In this document: positions 16,139 through 23,743 of the stretch, one piece after another | Position numbering within the stretch: position 1 is the stretch's first letter | How the letters are laid out: every line of letters starts with the position of its first letter | Assembly (NCBI GenBank): GCA_035548175.1 | Contig: DASZTO010000004.1 | Span: 1 to 64,000, forward strand | DNA from: CALCHA01 sp035548175 | GTDB lineage: Bacteria > Planctomycetota > Phycisphaerae > WQYP01 | Length of the DNA: 64,000 nucleotides | Direction of reading: 5' to 3' | The notes under the pieces: model-generated | What the model was told of the DNA's origin: nothing | What the model saw: the letters and a program-made list of their open reading frames with translations, nothing else | Database searches by the model: none | Program-made: the position numbers and the translations under genes

Positions 16139-16180
16139 CTCGCCGGCGCTACAATGGTCGGTACTTTGAAAGGATGCAGC

Positions 16181-16840
16181 ATGCGCGTCTGGCTTCCGCT
16201 TATCGTCGGGGCTCTTGGAATCTTCCTGGCGTTTCCGTGGTCGCGTGCGTTCGGGCAGCGGGACATGGCGGCGGCGACGATGCCGACGGTGGGCAAGGGG
16301 ATGAAGGAGGCGACGTTTGCGGCGGGGTGTTTCTGGGGGGTTCAGCAGGCGTTGAAGCAGGTGCCGGGGGTGGTTTCAACGACGGTGGGCTACACGGGCG
16401 GGACGACGGTGAATCCGACGTATGGGGAGGTATGCACGGAGACGACGCATCACGCGGAGGCGGTGCTGGTGGTGTACGATCCGGCGAAGGTGTCGTATGC
16501 GGAACTGCTGGATGCGTTCTGGTCGTGCCACGATCCGACGACGAAGGATCGGCAGGGGCCGGATGTTGGGGACCAGTATCGGTCGGCGATTTTCACGCAT
16601 GATGCGGAGCAGGCGCGGGTGGCGAAGGCGTCGCTGGAGGAAGTGGACAAGCAGCATGTGTTTGCGGACAAGATCGTGACGGAGATCGTGCCGGCGGGGC
16701 CGTTTTATCCGGCGGAGGGGTATCACCAGGACTACGCGGCGAAGGAGGGGGTGGTGTGCCACACGGAGGGTCCGGCGAAGGTGAGGACGCAGTTGGCGGT
16801 GCTGGCGGCGGAGGCGCGGAAGGCGATGCAGCCGGGGTGA
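16181..16840 (+). CDS. msrA: Exported peptide-methionine (S)-S-oxide reductase MsrA
   Basis: MsrA reduces methionine-S-sulfoxide residues. The catalytic motif is AAGCFWG, followed by the family sequences VGYTGGTTVNPTYGEVC, THHAEAV and GDQYRSAIF, then FYPAEGYHQDYAAK. A hydrophobic N-terminus (VWLPLIVGALGIFLAFPWSR) acts as a signal peptide or anchor, so this copy should repair periplasmic proteins. ATG 16181 was chosen over 16154 because AAAGGA lies 6 nt upstream and it gives a clean signal peptide. Resolving Cys candidates: CHDPTTKD and VVCHTEG. Confidence 0.93.
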   Translation: MRVWLPLIVGALGIFLAFPWSRAFGQRDMAAATMPTVGKGMKEATFAAGCFWGVQQALKQVPGVVSTTVGYTGGTTVNPTYGEVCTETTHHAEAVLVVYDPAKVSYAELLDAFWSCHDPTTKDRQGPDVGDQYRSAIFTHDAEQARVAKASLEEVDKQHVFADKIVTEIVPAGPFYPAEGYHQDYAAKEGVVCHTEGPAKVRTQLAVLAAEARKAMQPG

Positions 16841-17030
16841 CGCGGGAGGGAGCGGGAGGATTCCGCGGATGCGGGGCGTGGAAAAGCGGACGTGGTCGCG
16901 TCCGTTTTGGCGTGAAAGTGCGGGTCTCATCGGATGAGATTTGACTATCGCGCAGGTGGGGGTAGGGTGAAAGTGAGGCGCGTGTGATGTATGCACGCAG
17001 TTGTACACGTCTTGATCCAGGGGGTTTGTC

Positions 17031-17666
17031 ATGAAGAGGGTTTTGCTGGCGGCGGTGGGCGCTGCGCTTGTGGGCGCGGCGGCGTGCGCGGCGGAGGCGC
17101 AGACGGTTTATGAACCGGTGCAGTATCAGTATGGGGCGTATCACGAGATTTATTACGGCGGGAAGAGCCCGCTGATCACGTCGAACAATTTCATTTACAC
17201 GCCGCAGGCGCTGCAGGGGGCGATGACGGCGCGGCGCTATAACGCGCCGGTGTATCCGTATCCGTCGCCGTATACGCAGGGGAGCGGGGTGTTTTTCTCG
17301 CCGTACGTGCAGGGGACGACGACGGCGGCGCCGGTGGTGGATTCATTTATTTTTTCGGATTACTTTCCGTATGAGGAGGTGGGGCAGTTCGGCTACACGG
17401 TGGATGATGCGCGGAACGAGGCGTACATGAACGTGCCGCGGTATCAGACGATGTCGCCGGCGGCAGGGACGTCGGAGGGGGAGGGCGCGGTGCGTGGGGA
17501 GGCGGCGGCGCCGCGGATAGCGGATCCGCGGGAGAAAGCGATGCCGCTGTTGAATTGGGCGAAGAACGAGCGTGGCAAGAACATGCCGCTGTATCGGGCG
17601 TTGCTGCAGGAAGCGCGGAAGTATGATCCCGCGGCGGTGGCGGCATTTGAAAAGAAGGACAAATAA
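17031..17666 (+). CDS. Secreted Tyr/Pro-rich protein of unknown function, 211 aa
   Basis: A signal peptide (MKRVLLAAVGAALVGAAACA, cut near AEA/Q) is followed by a Tyr-rich section: EPVQYQYGAYHEIYYGG, YNAPVYPYPSPYTQGSG and SDYFPYEEVGQFGY. The C-terminal ~45 residues are charged and helical (NWAKNERGKNMPLYRALLQE). No family recognised. Export to periplasm or surface is likely; the Tyr-rich part suggests an extended structural segment. GTTTGTC precedes ATG with only a weak GGGGG site. A hairpin follows the stop. Confidence 0.7.
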   Translation: MKRVLLAAVGAALVGAAACAAEAQTVYEPVQYQYGAYHEIYYGGKSPLITSNNFIYTPQALQGAMTARRYNAPVYPYPSPYTQGSGVFFSPYVQGTTTAAPVVDSFIFSDYFPYEEVGQFGYTVDDARNEAYMNVPRYQTMSPAAGTSEGEGAVRGEAAAPRIADPREKAMPLLNWAKNERGKNMPLYRALLQEARKYDPAAVAAFEKKDK

Positions 17667-17680
17667 GGGGATTTTCGGGG

Positions 17681-17707
17681 AGCCCGGGCGCTGCAGGTGC
17701 CCGGGCT
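17681..17707 (+). terminator. Hairpin terminator after the Tyr-rich secreted protein gene
   Basis: The stem AGCCCGGGC/GCCCGGGCT with a 9-nt loop lies 14 bp after the TAA. No U-run follows, so it is a weaker candidate than the one at 11719. Confidence 0.6.
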
Positions 17708-17822
17708 GCAAGAAACGGGTCGGGGCGGCGAATCTCTCTCTCCTCACTCCTTCCGCGCGCCCTTGGCTCCCCGCTGAGGGCGTGTGGATTTTTGCGGGGA
17801 GTTGCGGTGGAAGGAGGGCGGG

Positions 17823-18284
17823 TCAGTAGAGGATGGCGATGTAGAGGCCGGTGTGGGTGGCGGCGAGGAGCTGGCCGGTGAAGATGGAGGAGGGGAGGGA
17901 GATGCGTGAGCGGCGTTTGCGTTGGAGGGTTTCGAGGAAGGTATCGAGAGCGGGAGGCTCTGGGGCGGAGGCGGTGGCGCGGAGATCGGTGTCGATGGGG
18001 CGGAGGAAATCGACTTCGGATTTCTGGATGAGGAGGCGGTTGGAAATCTGGCGGTCGCGCATGGCGAGGAAGAGGAGGGTGTATCCGGCGAGGATGCCGA
18101 GGGCGGCGATGGAGCCGCCGAAGGCGGTGTCGGCGTGGTTCATGTTGGGGGCGAGTGGCGCGGTGAGGGTGACGGTGTGGCCGTCCCAGGCGGTGACGGC
18201 GATGCCCATGGCGTGGGTGAGGGGGAGCTGGGTGCGGAGATAGGCGTTGATGGGATCGAGCGGGGATGGAGAAGAATCGGGCAT
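17823..18284 (-). CDS. YiiD C-terminal-domain-like putative thioesterase
   Basis: The product matches the hotdog-fold thioesterase domain found at the C-terminus of YiiD: LPLTHAMGIAVTAWDGHTV, LAPNMNHADTAFGGSIAALG, a hydrophobic helix ILAGYTLLFLAM, then EVDFLRPIDTDLRA. Length ~150 aa equals that single domain. The substrate is unknown; acyl-CoA or acyl-ACP hydrolysis is typical of the fold. Stand-alone gene. Confidence 0.8.
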   Translation of the reverse strand: MPDSSPSPLDPINAYLRTQLPLTHAMGIAVTAWDGHTVTLTAPLAPNMNHADTAFGGSIAALGILAGYTLLFLAMRDRQISNRLLIQKSEVDFLRPIDTDLRATASAPEPPALDTFLETLQRKRRSRISLPSSIFTGQLLAATHTGLYIAILY

Positions 18285-18313
18285 CGGGGTCTTTGGCGAG
18301 GGACGACGTAAAT

Positions 18314-18342
18314 GGCCACGAAAAACACGAAGGACACGAAAG
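18314..18342 (+). repeat. Short repeat GGCCACGAAAAACACGAAGG (family B)
   Basis: Three CACGAA units lie between the thioesterase and cupin genes. An inverted counterpart (TTTCGTGTC, CCTTCGTGG) is at 55051-55085. Confidence 0.65.
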
Positions 18343-18364
18343 CGGTCTTGAAGGGGATTCTTTT

Positions 18365-18778
18365 TTAACGGGCGGCGGCGGTATCTTTGGTGCAGTCGAT
18401 GGCGGTGGGTGCAGGGGCGCCGGGGCGGTGGACGAAGGCGGGGACGAGGCAGAGGAATTCGAGAGCGGCGCCGTCGGGGCCGGCGGTGTTTTTGAATTGG
18501 TGGGGTTCGTTGGCGGGGACGAAGAGGACGTCGCCGGGGTGGAGGGGCTGTTCGTGGTCGTTGCCGAAGACGGTGCCTTGTCCGGAGAGGATGAGGACTT
18601 CGTGTTCGTAGTCGTGGTGGTGTTTGGGGGTGCAGCCGCCTGGGGCGACGATGAATTTGCGCATGGCGAAGGTGGGGCAGCCGTCGGCGGGGCCGCAGAG
18701 GAGCTGCATGCGGACGTTTTTTGCGCCTTGCATGGCGACGGGCTGGGCTTCGACGGTGGCGAGGTTTTTCAAGATCAT
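18365..18778 (-). CDS. Single-domain cupin protein, 137 aa
   Basis: A small beta-barrel cupin with a full metal site: HHHDYEHE (motif 1, His and Glu ligands), then GTVFGNDHEQPLHPGDVLFV and NEPHQFKN (motif 2 His). It ends soon after the barrel with a TAA at 18365. ATG 18778 gives MILKNLATVEAQ; longer antisense frames across this locus are not real. Members act as metal-dependent dioxygenases, isomerases or ligand-binding proteins, and nothing here decides which. Two cysteines (CGPADGC) precede the barrel. Confidence 0.88.
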   Translation of the reverse strand: MILKNLATVEAQPVAMQGAKNVRMQLLCGPADGCPTFAMRKFIVAPGGCTPKHHHDYEHEVLILSGQGTVFGNDHEQPLHPGDVLFVPANEPHQFKNTAGPDGAALEFLCLVPAFVHRPGAPAPTAIDCTKDTAAAR

Positions 18779-18892
18779 GGGGGTATTACAACAGGCGGCG
18801 GGGGTGGGGACAAGCGGGGGTAGAAGGGCGGGAATTTTTCCGGATGAGCGGGGCATCGGGTAGGATCGGGGGGGTGCAAAGAGAGGTGCGTT

Positions 18893-21238
18893 ATGGCGAT
18901 GGATTTGTCGGGCGCGGCGGAAGTGGTGCGGGCGTTTTTGGCGGCGGCGGTGGATCGGGGGGATGCGGAGGCGGCGAAGGCATTGCTGTCGAAGGAGACG
19001 CTGGAGGGGGGTAGTTTTCATGTATCGGAGCAGATGCGCGGGGCGAGGTATGTGGTGGGCGAGGCGCGGGAGGAGGGCGGGGAGGTGTGGGTGGAAGTGG
19101 TGATGACGGATGCGGGGAGCGGGATGTCGCAGACGCTGCCGTTCGCGCCGGTGCGGGAGGAGGGGGCGTGGAAGCTGGACATGGGGCGGATGATGATGCG
19201 GATGATGGGCGGGGCGATGGAGGCGGTGGTGGAGAAGGTGGGGGAGGCGATGGGGAGCGTGGTGGGTGCGGTGGGCAAGGCGCTGGGGGCGGCGCTGGGC
19301 GGTGGTGAGAGCGGGGAGGCGGGGGTGATGGAGGCGGTGGGGAATGGTGGGCGTGCGCCGATCGTGCCGCCGCATGCGCTCGAGGAGTTTGAGAAGCGGA
19401 TCGGGGAGATGGAGTCGGCGGTGCGGGCGCGGCACGGGGTGTCGATACCGATCGAGGTGGATGTGGCGACGGTGCTGCGGGGGGAAGATTCGCCGGCGGA
19501 GAACGCGCGGATGCTGGAGCGGGTGACGGGGGAGGTGCTGGGGAACTGGGAGTATGCGGTGAGCGAGGCGGCGCGGCAGTTGCGGCACATGGGGCGTGTG
19601 AAGGGGCTGCGGCTGGAGGGGGTTCGGGAGGCGGGGGAGCGGGCGCTGTTCGCGGAAGGGAAGCGGGTGGTGTATCGGTTGTGCGTGCAGAAGGAGGAGG
19701 GGTATTACAACAGCGAACGGCTGGGGGAATTGCTGGTGGGGGTGGCGGCGGGGATCGCGGAGGGGGATGGCGGGGAGAAGACGGCGGCGATACCGGAGGG
19801 GGATGCGGACGAGCTCGCGGCGGCGTATCGGGAGGGCGTGATGCCGGTGTTGGAGCGGCGGCTGGGGGACTTGATCGGGCATGAGGCGCCGTTTGAGATG
19901 ATGTGGTCGTCGCTGAATTCGGCGGATGCGGCGGGGTTGTGGGTGTGGGGATTGAACCGGGTGGTGGGAGCGGTGGGGCTGCTGGTGGCGCGGTCTGAGG
20001 GCTCGAGCGAGGCGCTTGGGGAGGGGCTGGAGCGGGTGGTGGTGACGGTGGTGGAAGATCCGGGGGCCAAGAGCGTGCGGATGAGCGGTCGGGAATTGTT
20101 GGTGTACTGCTGTCCGAGCGCGGGGGAGGCGGGGAGTTTTTACGAGGTGGAGCTGGCGGAAGCGATCAGCGCGGGGCTGCACCTGCGGACGCGGCCGATG
20201 GTGGCGGAGCTGGAGGGATATGCGAAGCAGTGGGAGGCGTCGCTGCTGGAGATTTTTGGGAGGCCGATCAAGTATGCGTTCGACTGGGACGGTTTCACCT
20301 GCCAGCCGGACGAGGCGCGGAACGTGTTTGCGTTGACGCTGCTGCGGGAGCATGGGATCGATGCGTTGTATTACGCGCTGCGGAAGCTGGCGGAAGGGAA
20401 TCCGAATTTTCGGCAGCAGTTTCCGTCGCGGGTGCAGTGGCTGTACCTGGAGCACGTGCCGGCGTCGGAACGGAAGGCGGTGTCTGGGGAGCAGACGACG
20501 ATCCGGTATCAACTGTATTTGCACGAAGGGTATCGGGGGTATCTGACGCAGGCGGAGCTGGAGGCGGCGTTGCCGGGGATCGTGGCGGGGATGCCGGACA
20601 TTGATTTCGGGGAGGCGGTGGTGGAGGAGACGGTGGTGGCCGTGGAGGCGGGAGGTGAGGCGGGGGTGGAAGGCGGGGCGGCTGAAGGCGGGGGCTATTT
20701 TGCGGAGCTGGAAGAGAAGCTGTCGCGGTACTCGGGGTATGTGCAGGAATTGTTTGGGAACGGGATGCACGTGATCGTGGATGGGGATCGGCTGGAGAAC
20801 GAACAGGTGCCGGGGTTTGTTTCAGGGGCGATGTCGTCGCTGGATCGGACGCTGGAGGCGGCGGCGAAGGATCCGTGGCTGCATGCGGCGATCGCGGCGA
20901 TGGTGGATCGTGTGGAGGTGGGGTTGGCGCGGGAGGGGGAGGCGGAGGGATTTTCGCTGGCGGAGCGGGTGGTGCGGTATGCGGTCAAGAGCGTGACGGG
21001 TGTGCCGGAGATGGGGGATGAGGGGCGTCTCGCGTGGTTGGGCGCGGCGCTGGGTGTGGAGGAGGCAAAGGCGGCGGCGTATGGGGGCGTGCCGGGGGAG
21101 CGGGTGCGAGTGAAGCCGGCAACGAAGAAGGCGGGCGGGAAGGGGGGTTCGGGGAAGAAGGCGGCGGGGCAGGGGAAGGCGCGCAGCGGGGACGCGAAGA
21201 AGGCGGGGAAGAAGCCTTCAGCGCGGAAGCGCAAGTGA
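18893..21238 (+). CDS. Unrecognised 781-aa protein with Lys/Ala-rich histone-H1-like tail
   Basis: No family recognised. Residues 1-75 resemble a small alpha/beta domain of the SnoaL/DUF4878 kind (VVRAFLAAAVDRGDAEAAKA; VWVEVVMTD...). Residues ~95-150 are Met/Gly/Ala-rich. Residues ~165-580 form a large alpha/beta part with FGRPIKYAFDWDGFTCQPDE near 461-480 and a second alpha/beta section to ~740. The last ~40 residues are almost only Lys, Ala, Gly, Ser and Arg (ATKKAGGKGGSGKKAAGQGK), like a bacterial histone-H1-type tail, suggesting nucleic acid or polyanion binding. No signal peptide, so cytoplasmic. RBS AGAGAGG precedes ATG 18893. Codons end almost wholly in G. Confidence 0.75.
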   Translation: MAMDLSGAAEVVRAFLAAAVDRGDAEAAKALLSKETLEGGSFHVSEQMRGARYVVGEAREEGGEVWVEVVMTDAGSGMSQTLPFAPVREEGAWKLDMGRMMMRMMGGAMEAVVEKVGEAMGSVVGAVGKALGAALGGGESGEAGVMEAVGNGGRAPIVPPHALEEFEKRIGEMESAVRARHGVSIPIEVDVATVLRGEDSPAENARMLERVTGEVLGNWEYAVSEAARQLRHMGRVKGLRLEGVREAGERALFAEGKRVVYRLCVQKEEGYYNSERLGELLVGVAAGIAEGDGGEKTAAIPEGDADELAAAYREGVMPVLERRLGDLIGHEAPFEMMWSSLNSADAAGLWVWGLNRVVGAVGLLVARSEGSSEALGEGLERVVVTVVEDPGAKSVRMSGRELLVYCCPSAGEAGSFYEVELAEAISAGLHLRTRPMVAELEGYAKQWEASLLEIFGRPIKYAFDWDGFTCQPDEARNVFALTLLREHGIDALYYALRKLAEGNPNFRQQFPSRVQWLYLEHVPASERKAVSGEQTTIRYQLYLHEGYRGYLTQAELEAALPGIVAGMPDIDFGEAVVEETVVAVEAGGEAGVEGGAAEGGGYFAELEEKLSRYSGYVQELFGNGMHVIVDGDRLENEQVPGFVSGAMSSLDRTLEAAAKDPWLHAAIAAMVDRVEVGLAREGEAEGFSLAERVVRYAVKSVTGVPEMGDEGRLAWLGAALGVEEAKAAAYGGVPGERVRVKPATKKAGGKGGSGKKAAGQGKARSGDAKKAGKKPSARKRK

Positions 21239-21320
21239 GGGTTGGCGGGGCCGTGGTGGGGCAGGGCGGCGCGTGACGGTATGGCCTGCGGGCCATCATG
21301 GGCAGGATGCCATGCCACGT

Positions 21321-21791
21321 TTACTCGGGGTTGCCTTTGGAGAAGTCGTAGGTCCAGACGCGGTTGGCGAGGTCGTAGGTGTGGAGTTCGTCGGGTTTGA
21401 ACCAGAGGGCGAGTTCGTGCTTGGCGGAGTCGGGGGAATCGGAGCCGTGGATGAGGTTGAAGGAGGAGGAGACGCCGTAATCGCCGCGGATGGTGCCGGG
21501 CTCGGCTTTGAAGCCGAAGGTGGCGCCCATCATTTTGCGGGCGATGTCGATGGCGCCTTTGCCCTGGAGAGCGAGGACGAGAACGGGAGAGGAGGTCATG
21601 AAGCGGACGAGGCCGTCGTAGAAGGGCTTGCCCTTGTGGGGGGCGTAGTGCTGGGCGGCGAGTTCCTCGGTGATCATGGTGAGTTTCATGCCGACGATCT
21701 GGAGGCCTTTTTCCTCGAAGCGGGTGAGGATTTTGCCGACGAGGCCGCGCTGTAGGGCGTCGGGCTTGAGGATGATGAGGGTGCGTTCCAT
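21321..21791 (-). CDS. ndk: Nucleoside diphosphate kinase
   Basis: Ndk transfers the gamma phosphate between nucleoside triphosphates and diphosphates through a phosphohistidine. The product starts MERTLIILKPDALQRGLVGK and has the active-site motif NLIHGSDSPDSA (catalytic His), with GKGAIDIARKMMGAT and the C-terminal WTYDF. At 156 aa it is typical. ATG 21791 has AGGAG 8 nt upstream; the longer upstream frame is not translated. It is convergent with the 781-aa gene. Confidence 0.96.
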   Translation of the reverse strand: MERTLIILKPDALQRGLVGKILTRFEEKGLQIVGMKLTMITEELAAQHYAPHKGKPFYDGLVRFMTSSPVLVLALQGKGAIDIARKMMGATFGFKAEPGTIRGDYGVSSSFNLIHGSDSPDSAKHELALWFKPDELHTYDLANRVWTYDFSKGNPE

Positions 21792-21853
21792 GAGCGTACT
21801 CCTGGGGAAGAGGGTCGTTGGAGGGGGTATGGTAAAGGAAAGGGTCGGGGATG

Positions 21854-23737
21854 TCAGGTTTGGCACGAGGCGCGCCAGGCGGAGCGGAAGGCGGCTTCGA
21901 CGTTTTTTGCGAAGCGGGGGGCGTCGGTGAGGGGGCTGGCGGCCATGGCCGGGCGGAGGGATTGGCGGCGTGCGGCGAGGGTGGGAAGGTCGGCGGCGAG
22001 GAGACCGGCGCGGGTGAGGTAGTCATCCTCGGAGGCGGCGGTGCAGTCGGTCTGACCGACGGAGGTGAGGAGGCTGACGCCGACGCGGGAGGCGTGGGTC
22101 TGGCCGGCGAGGGAGATGACGGGGACGCCCATCCAGAGCGCTTCGCAGGTGGTGGTGGTGCCGTGGTAGGGGAAGGTGTCGAGGGCGATGTCGACGCGGT
22201 GATAGGCGGCGAGGTGTTCGTGGATGGAGCGGGTGTGTTCGAGGAGCTGGAGACGGTCGGGGGCGACGCCGGCGGCGGAGAGGGCGTGGGCGATGCGGCG
22301 GCGATTTTCGGCGGCGCCGAGGTAGCGGGCTTTGAGCAGAAGGCGGGAGTTGGGCAGGGCGCGGAGGATGCGGGCCCAGAGATCGAGGAGCGGGGCGTTG
22401 ATTTTGGAGGAGGCGTTGAAGCAGCCGAAGGTGATGTGGTTGTTGGCGAGCGCGGGGAGCGGGGAGACGGGCGGGGCATCGGCGGGAGGCAGGAAGCAGA
22501 GGAAGGTGTCGGGGAGGCGGAGGAGTTTTTCGGTGTTCAGGGAGTCGGACGAGCCGGGGGGATCGGCGCGGGCGTCTGTGAGGCGGAAATCGATGGCGGC
22601 CATGCCGGTGGTGTTGGGATAACCGAGCCAGGTGAATTGGACAGGGGCGGGCTTGCGGGCGAAGGCGAGGAGGCGGTTGCCGACGGTGTGTCCGGCGAGA
22701 TCGACGAGGATGTCGATTCGGTCGGCGCGGATTTGGGCGGCGAGCTGGTCGTCGGAGAGGGCGGTGGTGTCGCGCCAGGTGCGGGCGAGGGATTGGAGGC
22801 GGGCGGTGACGGCATCGGGACGGTGGACGTCGGCATAGCAGAAGACGTCGACGGCGGCGGGATCGTGGTGGGCGAGGAGGGGTTCGAGGAAGAAGGCGAC
22901 GGAGTGGGCGCGGAAGTCGGGGGAGACGTAACCGACGCGGAGGGGGCGTTCGGGATCGCGGGAGTTGTCGAAGGCGGGGTTGGGCGGGGCGAGGGGATCG
23001 GCGTGGCGGCGGGCCCATTGCTGGTGTTCGTGGAGGAGGGCGGCGGGCTCGATGGCGGGCATGGCGTTGAGGATAGTGAGGATGTTGGAGTGTGCTTCGA
23101 CATATTCGGGGTTACCGGCAGCGATGCCGCGGTAGAGTTCGAGGGCTTCGGCGGAGCGGCCGACATCTCGGAGGAGATTGGCCAGACCGTTGCGGGCGTC
23201 GAGGAAGGCGGGTGCGAGGGCGACGGCTTTGGCGCAGGCGTCGATGGCGGCGTCGATGTCGGGCCCGGTTCCCTGGGCGTGGAGAGCGCCGGCGAGGCGG
23301 TAGAGGGTTTCGACGGAATCGGGTTTGAGCTGAAGGGCGCGGCGGTAGGTGGTGATGGCTTCGTCGGGCTGGCCGAGCATTTCGAGGGCGCGGGCGAGGT
23401 TGCTGATGCTGGGGACGTGGTCGGGCTTGAGGAGGAGGACCTGCCGGAGGAGGGGGGCGGCGTCGGCGGGACGGAAGCAGGCGAGGAGGGCGGCGCCGAG
23501 ATTGGCCTGGGCTTCGACGAAATAGGGCTTGAGGGCGATGGCGGTCTGGAGATGGGAGACGCCTTCGTCGAGTCGGCCGGACTGGACGCAGAGGATGCCC
23601 AGGAGATGGAGGGCTTCGGGGTGGCGCGGGCGGAGGGCGAGGACTTCGCGGAGGAGAGGCTCGGCCTGTTGGCGCTGGCCGGCGGCCCAGAGGCGGGCGG
23701 CGTCGTCGAAGAGAGCGCGGAAGTTTCTGGCGGACAT
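21854..23737 (-). CDS. TPR protein with OGT-like (GT41) glycosyltransferase domain, copy 1
   Basis: Residues 1-225 are about six TPR units (AEPLLREVLALRPRHPEALH; ITTYRRALQLKPDSVETLYR). Residues 265-627 match the O-GlcNAc transferase/SPINDLY catalytic region: LRVGYVSPDFRAHSVAFFLE, IDILVDLAGHTVGNRL, PVQFTWLGYPNTTGM and DIALDTFPYHGTTTTCEALW. Family enzymes transfer a sugar from UDP- or other nucleotide sugar to Ser/Thr of proteins. No signal peptide. The gene lies 6 nt after the second copy, so the two form an operon. Copy 1 is the downstream one. Targets unknown. Confidence 0.88.
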   Translation of the reverse strand: MSARNFRALFDDAARLWAAGQRQQAEPLLREVLALRPRHPEALHLLGILCVQSGRLDEGVSHLQTAIALKPYFVEAQANLGAALLACFRPADAAPLLRQVLLLKPDHVPSISNLARALEMLGQPDEAITTYRRALQLKPDSVETLYRLAGALHAQGTGPDIDAAIDACAKAVALAPAFLDARNGLANLLRDVGRSAEALELYRGIAAGNPEYVEAHSNILTILNAMPAIEPAALLHEHQQWARRHADPLAPPNPAFDNSRDPERPLRVGYVSPDFRAHSVAFFLEPLLAHHDPAAVDVFCYADVHRPDAVTARLQSLARTWRDTTALSDDQLAAQIRADRIDILVDLAGHTVGNRLLAFARKPAPVQFTWLGYPNTTGMAAIDFRLTDARADPPGSSDSLNTEKLLRLPDTFLCFLPPADAPPVSPLPALANNHITFGCFNASSKINAPLLDLWARILRALPNSRLLLKARYLGAAENRRRIAHALSAAGVAPDRLQLLEHTRSIHEHLAAYHRVDIALDTFPYHGTTTTCEALWMGVPVISLAGQTHASRVGVSLLTSVGQTDCTAASEDDYLTRAGLLAADLPTLAARRQSLRPAMAASPLTDAPRFAKNVEAAFRSAWRASCQT

Positions 23738-23743
23738 GGGACC

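Noticed and set aside
18365..20770. 801-codon minus-strand frame running through the 781-aa gene into the cupin
   Set aside because: Only the last 137 codons (from 18778) match a protein family; the rest is His/Arg/Pro-rich shadow.
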